A stretch of DNA of 64,000 nucleotides from Catalinimonas sp038039535 (GCF_038039535.1 NZ_JBBPHP010000020.1:1-64000); one strand, 5' to 3'; counted from the first letter of the stretch, positions 44,690 to 54,471 are shown. The notes: generated by a model from the sequence alone, not told the origin. Made by a program: numbers and translations.

Positions 44690-45193
44690 AGTAGGTTGTT
44701 GTTTTTCAATATTTATGATGATAATTCCTATCCTTCTTACGGAGAATATCCATCAGCTAACCACTCCAAAATATATCATGTTTTTCTTTCGGAGAAGCAT
44801 TACCAGTGAAATATTTGCCCTTTTCAAAGTAAATCTTTACCCCTGCCCTTCATTGATCAGCAAGAGGGGAAGGACAAAAAGAGCAGCCAGCCTGAATATT
44901 AGTCCAGAAAAATATTAAAGCGGTTCAAAGAGTAAGTTCAGTATTTCGTTTCAAATGCTGACCTAAGTATTGGCAAACAGGCAGAATATATAGATAAATA
45001 GTGCTAAAAACAGGAATAGTTTATCTAACTCCTAGCTGCTATCTGTATCTCTGGCTATAATTCACGTCAAAAAGCATAGAAAATACTCATAACTTCTTGC
45101 TCAACAGATGAGTTATCTCAAAAGTGTAGTCTTCGCAATAAAAGCTTGCGCCTACGCAGATATCAATCATTTTTTCAACTAAAGATAACCAGT
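44690..45193. other. Divergent intergenic region without a gene
   Basis: About 500 bp between the esterase (-) and TerB (+) starts. Short frames here are not protein-like. A 6-bp inverted repeat ACTCAT/ATGAGT lies near 45088-45115. It presumably holds two divergent promoters, but I cannot place them with confidence. Confidence 0.4.
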
Positions 45194-45880
45194 ATGGATT
45201 TTTCAGAAAAACAGACCCTAAAAGACTATCCGGAAAAGGAAAAGACCGCTTATCTGGCAGCCGTAGCCAGTATGGCCACCCCGGAAGATAAAGCTACTCA
45301 GGAGGAAGTAGAATTTTTAGCCGATTTATGCGAAGAGGCGGAGCTCTCACCGGAAGACCGTGATAAGGTTATTTTGGAAGCTCAGAACCCCACCAATGAC
45401 GGGTTTGAGCAGTACCTGGATTGGCTCAAAAACAGTGACCTGAAGTACTCCTTTGTAGTAGACATCATTTCGTTTGCCAAAGCTGATGGAGAGTATACGG
45501 AGGAAGAAAAAACAAGAATCCATCGGATGGCCGATAAGCTGGGACTCAGCATAGAGCAGTATAATGCGCTGTACGATTATGTCAATGAAGCTGAAAAAGC
45601 ACAGGGAGAGGAAACCTCAGAAGAAAATTTTCTGGAAAAAACCGGCTTAAAAGAAAAGCTAAACCAGCAGAATATCCCGATAAGAGGCTTACTGACAGGC
45701 CTGGTGGGTTCTATGCTCATGAAAGGCGCGATGGGCAGAAGGCATCGCAGAAAAGGACTGCTCAGCCATATTTTAGGCGGTAGCACATACCAAAAAGGGG
45801 GATTAAGTTCACTGGTAGGTATGCTTAGTGGTAAACGTGGCTATCGCAGGTCCGGTGGTTTATTGAGTCGTTTTTTGTAA
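45194..45880 (+). CDS. TerB-like domain protein
   Basis: About 228 residues from ATG 45194 (MDFSEKQTLKDYP); an in-frame ATG at 45146 adds 16 unlikely residues. The first 150 residues are acidic and helical and read as two TerB-type repeats (LADLCEEAELSPEDRDKVI; IISFAKADGEYTEEEKTRI, RMADKLGLS). The second keeps the D-G-x-x-x-x-E-E metal-binding pattern of tellurite-resistance TerB. The C-terminal 60 residues are Gly, Arg and Leu rich with GLLTGLVGSMLMKGAM. It is 28 bp before a VOC-domain gene. Function in this organism unknown. Confidence 0.65.
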   Translation: MDFSEKQTLKDYPEKEKTAYLAAVASMATPEDKATQEEVEFLADLCEEAELSPEDRDKVILEAQNPTNDGFEQYLDWLKNSDLKYSFVVDIISFAKADGEYTEEEKTRIHRMADKLGLSIEQYNALYDYVNEAEKAQGEETSEENFLEKTGLKEKLNQQNIPIRGLLTGLVGSMLMKGAMGRRHRRKGLLSHILGGSTYQKGGLSSLVGMLSGKRGYRRSGGLLSRFL

Positions 45881-45908
45881 ATATTACTCACCAAAATCAT
45901 CACAACTT

Positions 45909-46580
45909 ATGTTGGCACCAATTCAGAAAGCGACAGATCATACCCACCATTATTATCTTCCGGAAAAGGTTAATTTTCTGTGTTATTTTGGGTTAATATT
46001 ACTGCTCACTACATGTCAGGGTGCTACTTCTCCGGAACAGAATAATGCAATTGCAGACTCTACGGATACTGCTGCTGATACAAGCAATGTTTCTGCCGAG
46101 AATGCTGAGCCTCTCCTAAAACCAGGACATATCGTAATGCAGGTGAGTGACCTTGACAGATCACAACAGTTTTATGAAGATCACCTGAAGCTGGAGACCC
46201 GGGAAGAAGTGATCTACGAAGGTGAAAGACGTATCTTTATGAGTGCCTCCGACAGCCATCATGAACTGGTACTGCTGGAGCCGCGAAAAGAGGAATTTCT
46301 TCCTATTGACATCAGGCAGCTACAGCAGCTTGCCTTTGAGGTGAGCAGTCATGAAGAGCTGGTAGAATATTATCAGACCATCAAAGCAACCAATATCCCC
46401 TATGTCATCAAAGATAATCAGGTGAGCCTCTCGCTGTACTTTCCCGATCCCGACAGTGTGACCATAGAATTGTACTGGGATATTCAGGATGAACCATTTG
46501 GGGAACAGCAATGGCAGGGCAGGCAGGAAGATATCACTGAAGAAGAATTTCTTAATCCATACGAAAGGCTGGAAGGATAA
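45909..46580 (+). CDS. VOC (glyoxalase/dioxygenase-fold) lipoprotein
   Basis: This 223-residue protein has a hydrophobic stretch with lipobox LLLTTC at about 36, an Ala/Asp/Thr-rich linker, then one vicinal-oxygen-chelate domain. The domain is seen as HIVMQVSDLDRSQQFYEDHL, then HHELVLLEP, then YFPDPDSVTIELYWD. His and Glu in metal-binding positions (HIVMQV, VTIELYW) are kept. The 30 residues before the hydrophobic segment are long for a signal peptide, so a start further in is possible, but no ATG is present. Substrate unknown. Confidence 0.75.
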   Translation: MLAPIQKATDHTHHYYLPEKVNFLCYFGLILLLTTCQGATSPEQNNAIADSTDTAADTSNVSAENAEPLLKPGHIVMQVSDLDRSQQFYEDHLKLETREEVIYEGERRIFMSASDSHHELVLLEPRKEEFLPIDIRQLQQLAFEVSSHEELVEYYQTIKATNIPYVIKDNQVSLSLYFPDPDSVTIELYWDIQDEPFGEQQWQGRQEDITEEEFLNPYERLEG

Positions 46581-46604
46581 TCTTTTGAACGACCTGCCTA
46601 TGAA

Positions 46605-46634
46605 GAACACCTGAGGTAACTACCCCAGGTGTTC
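46605..46634. terminator. Shared hairpin between convergent genes
   Basis: GAACACCTG (46605-46613) pairs with CAGGTGTTC (46626-46634) around 12 bases that contain the stop codon of the - strand hydrolase. The right arm is its last codons. It can serve both converging transcripts, though neither side has a long T tract. Confidence 0.5.
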
Positions 46635-47507
46635 CTTAAAAAACTTGATTGTGCGGTCCCAGGCCAGTTCTGCTGCGGCCTGATCGTAGCGGGGCGTAGT
46701 GTCGTTATGGAAGCCGTGATTTACATCCGGATACATATAGGCCTGATAATCTTTGTTATGCTTTTTCAATGCAGCCTCGTATTCCGGCCAGCCTTCATTT
46801 ACCCGGGTATCCAAACCTGCATAGTGTAACAGCAAAGGAGCCCGAATGTCAGCCACCATCTCTGCCGAAGGTTGCCCTCCATAGAAAGGAACCGCCGCAT
46901 CCAGGCCGGGTATTTTCGCAGCCATCATATTAGAAATCCATCCGCCAAAACAGAAACCTACTACGCCTACTTTGCCGGTACAATCTTCGTGCTTTTCCAG
47001 TACTCCATAAGCGGCGATAAAATCTTCCAGCATCTCGTTACGCTCTCTTTTGCGCTGCATTTCACGTCCTTCATCATCGGTACCCGGGTAGCCACCGAGA
47101 GGGCTAAGGGCATCAGGTGCCAAAGCAATAAACCCTGCCAGGGCCGCTCTCCGACATACATCTTCAATATGCGGATTCAATCCACGGTTTTCGTGCACTA
47201 CTACAATTCCGGGTAACTTTCCGGAAGCCTCCGCTGGCTTTGCCAGTAGCCCTTTAATCTCTCCGCCACCCTGGGGTGAATTGTAGGTGATGTACTCAGC
47301 ATCTAGTCTGGGATCGTCCTGCCTCACCTGAATTTTGTTTTCATAATCAGGCATGATAAAGCTAAGAAGTGAAGCCACCGTTATTCCACCTACTGCATAA
47401 GTAGATAGCTTGTCCATAAATTGCCTGCGCCCGATGCGGTTGTGGGCGTAATCATCATAGAGGTCAAAGACTTCCTGGCTGACATCTTCTTTGCGGAGTT
47501 TTTTCAT
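46620..47507 (-). CDS. Dienelactone hydrolase family protein, Tat-exported
   Basis: This 295-residue alpha/beta hydrolase has the Cys nucleophile Cys186 in GFCFGGW, a VVVHENRGLN strand with the conserved Glu, an Asp in HYAGLDTRVN and His in VNHGFHND, as in dienelactone hydrolases. Residues 26-50 form a Tat-type signal (GRRQFMDKLSTYAVGG) behind an unusual 25-residue leader. It lies 11 bp downstream of the DoxX gene, so the two are co-transcribed. The true substrate is uncertain because this family is broad. Confidence 0.88.
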   Translation of the reverse strand: MKKLRKEDVSQEVFDLYDDYAHNRIGRRQFMDKLSTYAVGGITVASLLSFIMPDYENKIQVRQDDPRLDAEYITYNSPQGGGEIKGLLAKPAEASGKLPGIVVVHENRGLNPHIEDVCRRAALAGFIALAPDALSPLGGYPGTDDEGREMQRKRERNEMLEDFIAAYGVLEKHEDCTGKVGVVGFCFGGWISNMMAAKIPGLDAAVPFYGGQPSAEMVADIRAPLLLHYAGLDTRVNEGWPEYEAALKKHNKDYQAYMYPDVNHGFHNDTTPRYDQAAAELAWDRTIKFFKEHLG

Positions 47508-47518
47508 AGTGCTTGTAT

Positions 47519-47974
47519 TTAGTGGATAGGTTGACCCAAAGGTTTCTTTTCAATATACGCTTTATTTTTCTGCATTTGTGCATCCAGTGAGAAACGTCCC
47601 GGTCCGGTGAAAAATAAGGCAAGAAAAGCGAAGCCGAAAAGGATCACTTTTTCCTGCTGCCCGAATTCGTCATTGAAATGCGCAACAAAAAAAGCTGTCG
47701 CCATGGTAATGATCAGGGGAATGAGCGCCGCTCTGGTAAAAAGCCCCAGCATGATGAGCAGAGAACAGAGCACTTCTGCAAAAACTGCCAATGCCAGAGA
47801 AGCCGCGGGGCCCAGGCCAAAAGGATCGGCGAAGCGGATTTCTTCTGTGCCAAATAATCGGGTTAGCTTGCCAAAGCCATGTCCATAAATCATAGAAAAT
47901 CCGAAGACAATACGAAGGATGAGCAGACCGTAATCCTGAACACGAGAGGTAAATTCTAAACGAAGTAAATTCAT
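47519..47974 (-). CDS. DoxX family membrane protein
   Basis: This 151-residue protein has four transmembrane helices. The DoxX pattern is visible in LLILRIVFGFSMIYGHGFGKL, ALAVFAEVLCSLLIMLGLFTR and PLIITMATAFFVAHFND. Such proteins often accompany exported redox enzymes or hydrolases; here it is the first gene of a pair with the dienelactone hydrolase. Function unproven. Confidence 0.85.
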   Translation of the reverse strand: MNLLRLEFTSRVQDYGLLILRIVFGFSMIYGHGFGKLTRLFGTEEIRFADPFGLGPAASLALAVFAEVLCSLLIMLGLFTRAALIPLIITMATAFFVAHFNDEFGQQEKVILFGFAFLALFFTGPGRFSLDAQMQKNKAYIEKKPLGQPIH

Positions 47975-48242
47975 AGCATTGAGGTGGTTTGATGATTGTA
48001 CTAAAGAGTTTGCGGTTTAAATTATTACAATCATTGAATAGCGAAGAAAATATTCTTTGAACGACCAAATTGATACTGCCAACTACAAAATAAGCTGTGA
48101 CACTAACCGATACAGATATCAACAGTTAAAAATTCATAAGGTATGGTTATAAAAATATCAGCTCTTTAAAGCATCGCGGTTAGCATTGCCTGCTTACTTC
48201 TTTTTTGATCAGATAAACTTCGTGAAAAAAATACACGCCAAA

Positions 48243-48272
48243 AAAGCAAAGCCGTCTTTTGCTAATGACGGC
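48243..48272 (-). terminator. Intrinsic terminator, GCCGTC stem
   Basis: GCCGTC (48251-48256) pairs with GACGGC (48267-48272). On the - strand it is followed by TTTGCTTTTTT. It lies about 170 bp past the TIM-barrel gene stop and should end that transcript. Confidence 0.65.
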
Positions 48273-48273
48273 C

Positions 48274-48341
48274 TTGGAGAAACTTCTTTCATGAAGTAAA
48301 ATACAAAATAGCCTTGCTTTCTCAAGCAGCCCCTTCTCCAA
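48274..48341. ncRNA. Candidate three-way-junction RNA structure
   Basis: An outer stem TTGGAGAA/TTCTCCAA (48274-48281 with 48334-48341, 8 bp perfect) encloses two hairpins: ACTTC/GAAGT (48282-48286, 48293-48297) and TGCTT/AAGCA (48315-48319, 48324-48328). It lies in the 3' region of the TIM-barrel transcript, just upstream of its terminator. It matches no RNA family I recognise; it may be a 3'-UTR element or chance. Confidence 0.3.
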
Positions 48342-48441
48342 TCTGTAAGTTGAACAGGGAAGGATTTATGCTATGCTGGCTCAGAATAAGGAAAATATCA
48401 TGAACCCCTTCAGTAAAGTTATTTATCTGCCTACAGTTGGC

Positions 48442-49488
48442 TTATACCAAAGCTTTCCTGCAATACTCCAGGCACTTTGCCACTTCTTTGACAGCGTCTG
48501 AGCCCTGGGGAATTTCATATTCCAGCTCAACCGTAGCAGGAAAAGCATACTTTTGGTCACGCATAGTTTGAAGTACTTCAGAAATAGGCGTATCTCCTTC
48601 TCCCCAGGGTAGGTTGTCCTGACCATTTTCAGGAGTCTGACGGTCTTTCACATGCATGCTCATAATCCTGTCATGCTTGGCATTGATCAATTCTAAAGGA
48701 TCAGGGTTACCGGCTGCCACATAATGTCCAAGGTCCAGGTTCATAGCATTATATTTAGACTGTTCCAGCGCAGTATCCCAGAAAGTAGGTGTTTCCTGCG
48801 TATGACCGTGATAAGCCACATACATTTTATGCTTCTTAGCCAGTTTTCCCAGGCGTTGGGTATGCGCGTCATCGCTAGGATGCTCCAGCGTGACATGGCT
48901 GGCTCCCAACGCTTTAGCTGCCTTCATACCATAATCAATTTCCGCATCAGTATTGTCTTTCCCAAAGGCATTAGGTTTAAAAGCGTATATGGTGACGCCA
49001 GCATCGTTGTACATTTTTTTCACCTGGCTAAATTTATCCATAGACACTTTCTGCCGCCAGGCTGCTACTTCTTTATTGTTGGCCTCCATCTGCGCCTGCA
49101 TATCGGCCAATTCCTTTTGCTCATCTTCAGTTAATGCTTCGCCATCACGCTGTTTCCTGTACAATTGATAGAAGGCTCTGCGGTCTACCGGGTTTTCAGG
49201 CTTGCCGGCATAAGTTTCAGCCGGATCACCCATAAGTTCAATGGCGCTGATGCCGGAATCCAACACATACTGCAAAGTAGCCTCGGCACTCTGGTCGGGC
49301 ATGCTGCGATAAGAATAAGTGATGACGCCAATCTGTACATCATTGATAAGGGAGCTCGGCTTATTGTAACGCCTGATAATATTGGGTGCAGCAATCAGCG
49401 AAGGAGCGGCAGCAACACCAGCCACCAGGGAGGCGGTAGTTCCTATAAAGCGACGGCGGGATAATTGCGTTTTTAGGTTGCTATTCAT
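48442..49488 (-). CDS. Tat-exported sugar phosphate isomerase/epimerase-like TIM barrel
   Basis: 348 residues. A twin-arginine signal (LSRRRFIGTTASLVAG) precedes a TIM barrel of the AP-endonuclease-2/IolE type: GVITYSYRSM start, ISAIELMG, VTLEHPSDD, YVAYHGHTQE, MNLDLGHYV, IMSMHVKDRQ and PATVELEYEI, giving the usual Glu, His, Asp, His, Glu metal set. An inserted acidic helical arm of about 60 residues (LTEDEQKELADMQAQMEA) is longer than in the isomerase at 30634-31503. Substrate unknown; monocistronic, with its own terminator. Confidence 0.87.
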   Translation of the reverse strand: MNSNLKTQLSRRRFIGTTASLVAGVAAAPSLIAAPNIIRRYNKPSSLINDVQIGVITYSYRSMPDQSAEATLQYVLDSGISAIELMGDPAETYAGKPENPVDRRAFYQLYRKQRDGEALTEDEQKELADMQAQMEANNKEVAAWRQKVSMDKFSQVKKMYNDAGVTIYAFKPNAFGKDNTDAEIDYGMKAAKALGASHVTLEHPSDDAHTQRLGKLAKKHKMYVAYHGHTQETPTFWDTALEQSKYNAMNLDLGHYVAAGNPDPLELINAKHDRIMSMHVKDRQTPENGQDNLPWGEGDTPISEVLQTMRDQKYAFPATVELEYEIPQGSDAVKEVAKCLEYCRKALV

Positions 49489-49773
49489 AGTATAAGTATT
49501 TAGGATAATAAGCGTATTGGTTATTTATGTTTCATGAACATGACTAAAATATTAATTTTCTTTAAGCATTTATGAAACCTTTATAGGTTGCCATAATGCG
49601 TTTTCATGTAAATAACCTGACAGGACATTTTACTATCACATTAAATGTACCAGTATTTGATTCATCCAACAAGCATTATCCGGCGAAATAGACAAATTCT
49701 GTTTTTTATACGACAGTCTTAAATGGTTTATGTAAAAAGACCAAATGGAGAAGAATATGACCGAAATCAGTCA

Positions 49774-51810
49774 TTAATAAGTAAGTCCGTGACCAAAGGG
49801 AAAAAGGGTATCTTCCTCAGCATAACCTGGAGCATCAGGTTCCTGTTCAACAATGGCTTCAGCCTTATTTGCCAAAGCAAAAGGAAGTTTTCCACTGGGT
49901 TTAAACTTTCCGGTTAGAATGTCCATCACTGCAGCGTCACTTACTCCAAAGGTTGCTAAAATGACGCCTGCATTCAGGAACCCACTGTCTTCATCCAGGA
50001 CGTAAGGTTGACGAAAGTCTATGGACAGAATTGTTTTGTCTGCTCCTACTTTATTCATAACAGTCTGAATATCCTCTAAGGAAGGTGTCATTTGCCATGA
50101 TTTGGATTTAGCCATATCAGAGAAAGCTAACAAATCCAGTTCATCCGGGCTTGCCCCTCCAAACATACGCCCACCACTTCTGTCATTAGATACATGCACT
50201 CTGATGACAGCATAATCGGTATCTTCGCTGATAGAAGGCATGGTTTTTCCCTGGCCGGGATCATAGTCACCTGATATAGCTTGAATACCTGCCCACTCAT
50301 CATCGTTAAATATAGAGGTATCTACACCCATCGTAAATATTTGCAGTGAATCATCTTCTCCTGGTATGCTGATCGGAAGGCCCAAATTGTTCTGGAGCAG
50401 TACAATTGATTTTCGCTGAGCAATATCTGCCTTTCTTTGAAATGATGGGTTACCTATTACATAAGCAGCACGATTCGGATTCACGTAAGGGTTTTCAAAC
50501 AAGCCCAATTCAAACTGTTCTTTCAACAACCTCCTCACAGATAGATCTACTCTATCTTCGGAAAGCTTGCCTGATTTCACTAAATCAAGTAGTTGCTGGT
50601 TATTGTTAAAACCGGAAAGAATATCTGTTCCTGCTTGTATGGCAATAAGAATCTGCTCTTCCTCGCTTTTGTCTTCCAGCCCCCAGGCTCTATCTCCGAT
50701 AATGCCGGTATCCGAATTGATATATCCTTTGAATCCCAGCTTATTCCTTAGTAAATCGGTGAGAATACCTTTGGAAAAGGCCATGCCAACATTGTTGGGC
50801 ATATAAGGCTGATCTACCGGAATACCGTAATAAGCCATAATGGATGAAGCTCCGGCATTCACTGCTGCTTCAAAAGGAGCGAGATGGTAATCAAAGTTAT
50901 CTGCCGGATAAGTCTGGTTTTTACCATATGCATAATGTGGATCGCCTCCCCCTTCCTGAGGTCCTCCCCCGGGAAAATGCTTGATTGTCAGGGCAACACT
51001 TCCTGAGTGCAACTTGTCACCTTGTAAATTACTGACAAGCGTGCTAATAATGTCTGAAGCAAGCTCGCTGTCTTCAGTAAAGGTCTCATGAACGCGGTAC
51101 CAACGTGGTTCAGTAGAAAGATCCGCCATATAACCGTACATACCTCTCAGCCCGATTGATGTCCATTCCTGTCGCATAATATTAGCAAAACCAGCAATAA
51201 GCTCCATGTCCCGTGTAGCAGCCAAACCATTTTCTTTGGGCCAGGCTGAAAGTGCACCAGATTCAACATTAATACCCGCCCGTGCATCATAATCCATATG
51301 GTTTCTGGCGTTGGACTTAAACATGAGCGGGATGCCAAGCCGGGTATTCTCGGCAAGTTCCTGCACCGCATTCATAAACTGAGCTGCTTCAAAAGGTGTG
51401 ACCTGTGCACTTCTGAAGGGATTCCCTCCTACATAACCACTATTAACAGGGTTTTCAGTAATGGTATTTCTGAAAATGAAGCGGGTCATTTTCTCATCTT
51501 CAATAAATTCAACCGCACGTTCACTTAATTTACCTTTCTCTTCAGCATTCAGGGTATTGATGAGCATCATTCCTACTTTTTCTTCCAGGTTCATCTGGCT
51601 TAAGAGGTTTTCAACACGACTATCTAAAGCCTGTCGCCAGTCTTCATAAGCATCAAGTTTTCCATTTTTATTAAGGTCTTTAAACTCCAACTGATCCACA
51701 TGCAATATTTCAACAGTGCGGGCTTCAATAGCAGGTTGAAACTCATAAGTGCCCTGTGCTATTGCATTACTGTAACAAATTACCAACAGTAAAATAAAAG
51801 TTCTGATCAT
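49774..51810 (-). CDS. Secreted glycoside hydrolase family 3 protein
   Basis: 678 residues with a signal peptide (about 1-18). An EF-hand-like loop DLNKNGKLDAYEDW lies at about 45-58. The GH3 N-terminal barrel follows, with KHFPGGG and the nucleophile Asp367 in INSDTGI, then the C-terminal alpha/beta domain ending GKLPFAL and PFGHGLTY. The fibronectin-like third domain of many beta-glucosidases is absent, so it is a two-domain enzyme. Likely an exo-acting beta-glycosidase; sugar specificity not predictable. It lies between its own promoter region and a 285-bp spacer without genes. Confidence 0.92.
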   Translation of the reverse strand: MIRTFILLLVICYSNAIAQGTYEFQPAIEARTVEILHVDQLEFKDLNKNGKLDAYEDWRQALDSRVENLLSQMNLEEKVGMMLINTLNAEEKGKLSERAVEFIEDEKMTRFIFRNTITENPVNSGYVGGNPFRSAQVTPFEAAQFMNAVQELAENTRLGIPLMFKSNARNHMDYDARAGINVESGALSAWPKENGLAATRDMELIAGFANIMRQEWTSIGLRGMYGYMADLSTEPRWYRVHETFTEDSELASDIISTLVSNLQGDKLHSGSVALTIKHFPGGGPQEGGGDPHYAYGKNQTYPADNFDYHLAPFEAAVNAGASSIMAYYGIPVDQPYMPNNVGMAFSKGILTDLLRNKLGFKGYINSDTGIIGDRAWGLEDKSEEEQILIAIQAGTDILSGFNNNQQLLDLVKSGKLSEDRVDLSVRRLLKEQFELGLFENPYVNPNRAAYVIGNPSFQRKADIAQRKSIVLLQNNLGLPISIPGEDDSLQIFTMGVDTSIFNDDEWAGIQAISGDYDPGQGKTMPSISEDTDYAVIRVHVSNDRSGGRMFGGASPDELDLLAFSDMAKSKSWQMTPSLEDIQTVMNKVGADKTILSIDFRQPYVLDEDSGFLNAGVILATFGVSDAAVMDILTGKFKPSGKLPFALANKAEAIVEQEPDAPGYAEEDTLFPFGHGLTY

Positions 51811-51940
51811 ATCTTATAGGTTGCATTAAAATAATAGTGGCATTATCAATATAAATGCTTTTCTCTTAGCGTTAGCCTACATTATACTAAATTTAATATG
51901 TGATTGTAGATTTGCTATTACTTTTTCCATGTTTCTGGGG

Positions 51941-54316
51941 CTAAAATCTTTTCTGCCCACTAAACTCCATAGCTTCTCCTTTGCCAAAGCCGTAGCTCAC
52001 ACCCAGGGTAATGAAACGACCTCTCAAACGGTAGTCGTAGAGGTAAAAGGAAGACTGGCGGGTTTCTGATTCAAAAATTCGGCTGGCAAACACATCCCTC
52101 ACACTTAAGTTTACAATCGTTTTGCCTTTCATGATCTTCTTACGGACACCCAGGTCAGCAAACATATAACCGGACATCTCGCGCTGAAAGGTCTGATAGC
52201 TGGATTGATAGTTAGCAGTAATTTCAACATCAAAATCAGCGGGCAAGCCAAATTTTGAAGTCATACGGGCCGACCATTGATCTGCATTGAAATCAAAGGA
52301 TGTGGCCTCAAAACTACCTTCCCGTTGAAAGTAGTTGTAATTAAAATCACCATTGAGCGACCACCAGTTGGCAGGGTCATATTTGGCGTTAAATTCCACT
52401 CCGGTCGCTTTGTTGGTACCTATATTCTCAGGGCGGGTAATGCTCACATTATTTTCAAAGGTAGCTACATCTTCTACCACATCGGTCGTATAACGATAGT
52501 AAATTGCTGCGTTCAAAGAAACCGGCCCCTGATCAAAAATACCATTTACTTCATATGAGTCAGTATACTCAGGCATGAGCTCAGGATTACCCGTACTGAT
52601 ATTAAAGTTGTTACGGATATTGAAAAACGGATTCAAATCCCATAATCTAGGCCTGGAGATTCTTCTTGAATAACCTCCCTGCAGTGAGAAATTGTCCAGC
52701 ACTTTATAAGACGTATGGACCGAAGGAAAAAAATCGGTAAACAACTGCTGATTGGATTCCTCTGTATCCTGCAATTCTGTTCTTAAGTCGGTATTCTCTA
52801 CTCTTAGCCCCAGTTTGACACCAAACTTATCTCCTTCATACGCTCCGGTACTATAAACGCCCAGTACTTTCTGATTATAAATAAACAGATTACTTAATTC
52901 CGGGATTTCAACCCAGCGGATATCTGCCCACTCGCTTATAGCATAGTCATTGGACACATCGTTAATAACGTACTGCGCTCCGCTTTCCAGCGTAATCCTG
53001 TCGCTGAACGGATGGGTGTAATCCAGCTTGAAGGTATATTCTCCCTGATGGAAATTATTGACCGTCTGCTGTCTTTCGTTTAGGCTTTCATTACCCAGTA
53101 TTGCTGTATTTTCAAACTCGGAAGACTGATCTTTGCCAAAGAAACTTCCTAAGGCGCTGAACAGTAGCGCCTGATCTTCATGGCGCTTAAAGTTTTTCTT
53201 ATACTGCAGCTCGTACTGGTATTTGGGATTGGTGGCCTCGGTGACTTCGTTTCTGCTCCAGCGAGAACTCAAGCTATTCTCAGCGTCAAACTCGCTGAAT
53301 AAAGCATTGGAATATTCCGTTTCAAATTCATAGGCAAAGCTACCGGTGAGCGAAAGGACGTTTTGAGGATTGATATGATAATCCGTACCCAGAATCACAT
53401 TCACAAACTTTTCGTTCTTTTCGCTGTCACCCACACTACTGACAGTAGTATCGTTTTCCAGGTTGCGATTGATGGTCTCAAACTCTTCCGGAAATGTACG
53501 ATGCCCTATACCTAACTGACTGAAGAGGTTAAATTTTTCAGTCCGATTGTTAAGACTGAAGCCTAAGCTATGATTGTTGGGCACACCGGTATTAAGGGTT
53601 ACGGAGCCATTGAGTCCTCTTTTCTCTTCTTTTTTGAGAATAATATTGATGATACCCGAGGTACCGGAAGCTTCATATTTGGCGGAGGGGTTGGTGATCA
53701 CCTCAATGCTCTCAATCATATCGGCGGTAAGGGTGCCAAGTGCGTTTCCTCCCTCGCTGGTCAGTACAGAAGGTTTACCATTGATCAATATCTGTACGCC
53801 GGTACTACCCCTTAAACGTATCTGGCCCTCAATATTTACAGCCACCGAAGGTACGTTATTAAGTACTTCCAACGCACTGGCTCCGGTACTGCTGAGGTCC
53901 TGCCCCACATTAAAAACTCGCTTGTCCAGTTTGAACACCGTCTGTGATTTTTCTCCCTGCACTACTACTTCGTCCAGTGTTTCGGTATCCTCAGACAGGG
54001 CAATGGCTCCCAAATTTACCTTTCCGTTGACAATATTAAGCTCAGTAATAGTCTGCTTCACAAAACCAATAAACCCCACTTCCAGATAAAAATCTGCAGC
54101 TTCTGTTTCCAGGCTGAAAGAACCATCCGCAGCGGTTGTGGTACCGGTGATCAGTTGGTCAGTCTGAGTATCCATAAGTTTGACAGTGCTATATTCAAGG
54201 GGTTGCTGACTTGCACTTTCTACCACCTTCCCTGTAATGTTGACAGGCTTATTCTGAGCCATCATGGATTGGAAGTTGACAAAAAGCATCAGTAACAAAA
54301 TAGGAGCGACTTTCAT
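51941..54316 (-). CDS. Outer-membrane beta-barrel protein, TonB-receptor-like
   Basis: 791 residues: signal peptide, a carboxypeptidase-regulatory-like domain (NITGKVVESASQQPLEYSTV), a plug with VLNNVPSVAVN and VQILINGKPSVL, then a barrel ending RFITLGVSYGFGKGEA. This is the OMP_b-brl_3 type of TonB-dependent receptor-like proteins, which lack a SusD partner and often carry metal or peptide-type cargo, though none is proven here. It is divergent from a LytS/LytTR pair, with direct-repeat operators between, so it is the probable regulon member. Confidence 0.88.
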   Translation of the reverse strand: MKVAPILLLMLFVNFQSMMAQNKPVNITGKVVESASQQPLEYSTVKLMDTQTDQLITGTTTAADGSFSLETEAADFYLEVGFIGFVKQTITELNIVNGKVNLGAIALSEDTETLDEVVVQGEKSQTVFKLDKRVFNVGQDLSSTGASALEVLNNVPSVAVNIEGQIRLRGSTGVQILINGKPSVLTSEGGNALGTLTADMIESIEVITNPSAKYEASGTSGIINIILKKEEKRGLNGSVTLNTGVPNNHSLGFSLNNRTEKFNLFSQLGIGHRTFPEEFETINRNLENDTTVSSVGDSEKNEKFVNVILGTDYHINPQNVLSLTGSFAYEFETEYSNALFSEFDAENSLSSRWSRNEVTEATNPKYQYELQYKKNFKRHEDQALLFSALGSFFGKDQSSEFENTAILGNESLNERQQTVNNFHQGEYTFKLDYTHPFSDRITLESGAQYVINDVSNDYAISEWADIRWVEIPELSNLFIYNQKVLGVYSTGAYEGDKFGVKLGLRVENTDLRTELQDTEESNQQLFTDFFPSVHTSYKVLDNFSLQGGYSRRISRPRLWDLNPFFNIRNNFNISTGNPELMPEYTDSYEVNGIFDQGPVSLNAAIYYRYTTDVVEDVATFENNVSITRPENIGTNKATGVEFNAKYDPANWWSLNGDFNYNYFQREGSFEATSFDFNADQWSARMTSKFGLPADFDVEITANYQSSYQTFQREMSGYMFADLGVRKKIMKGKTIVNLSVRDVFASRIFESETRQSSFYLYDYRLRGRFITLGVSYGFGKGEAMEFSGQKRF

Positions 54317-54409
54317 AACGCAATAGATTTATTGATTTGATGGAACAAAGAAGGTACTCTTTTTTGATTTGAGAAAATAACTTCTTTGAACAGCACATCT
54401 TTTCCTGTA

Positions 54410-54471
54410 AACGACATTCCTACAGTCTAAAGAAGGATCTAAGTCGTTGAGGGGAGAATATATGTCGTTGA
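54410..54471. promoter_or_regulatory. Direct repeats GTCGTTGA, probable LytTR operator
   Basis: GTCGTTGA occurs at 54443-54450 and 54464-54471, start to start 21 bp (two helical turns). A third copy on the opposite strand is AACGACAT at 54410-54417. LytTR-domain regulators bind pairs of short direct repeats one to two turns apart. The site lies between the outer-membrane protein gene (-) and the LytS/LytTR genes (+), 47 bp before the latter. Confidence 0.6.

Noticed and set aside
44670..44918. 82-codon + frame before TerB
   Set aside because: Hydrophobic start is the antisense of a signal peptide; the rest is not conserved-looking.
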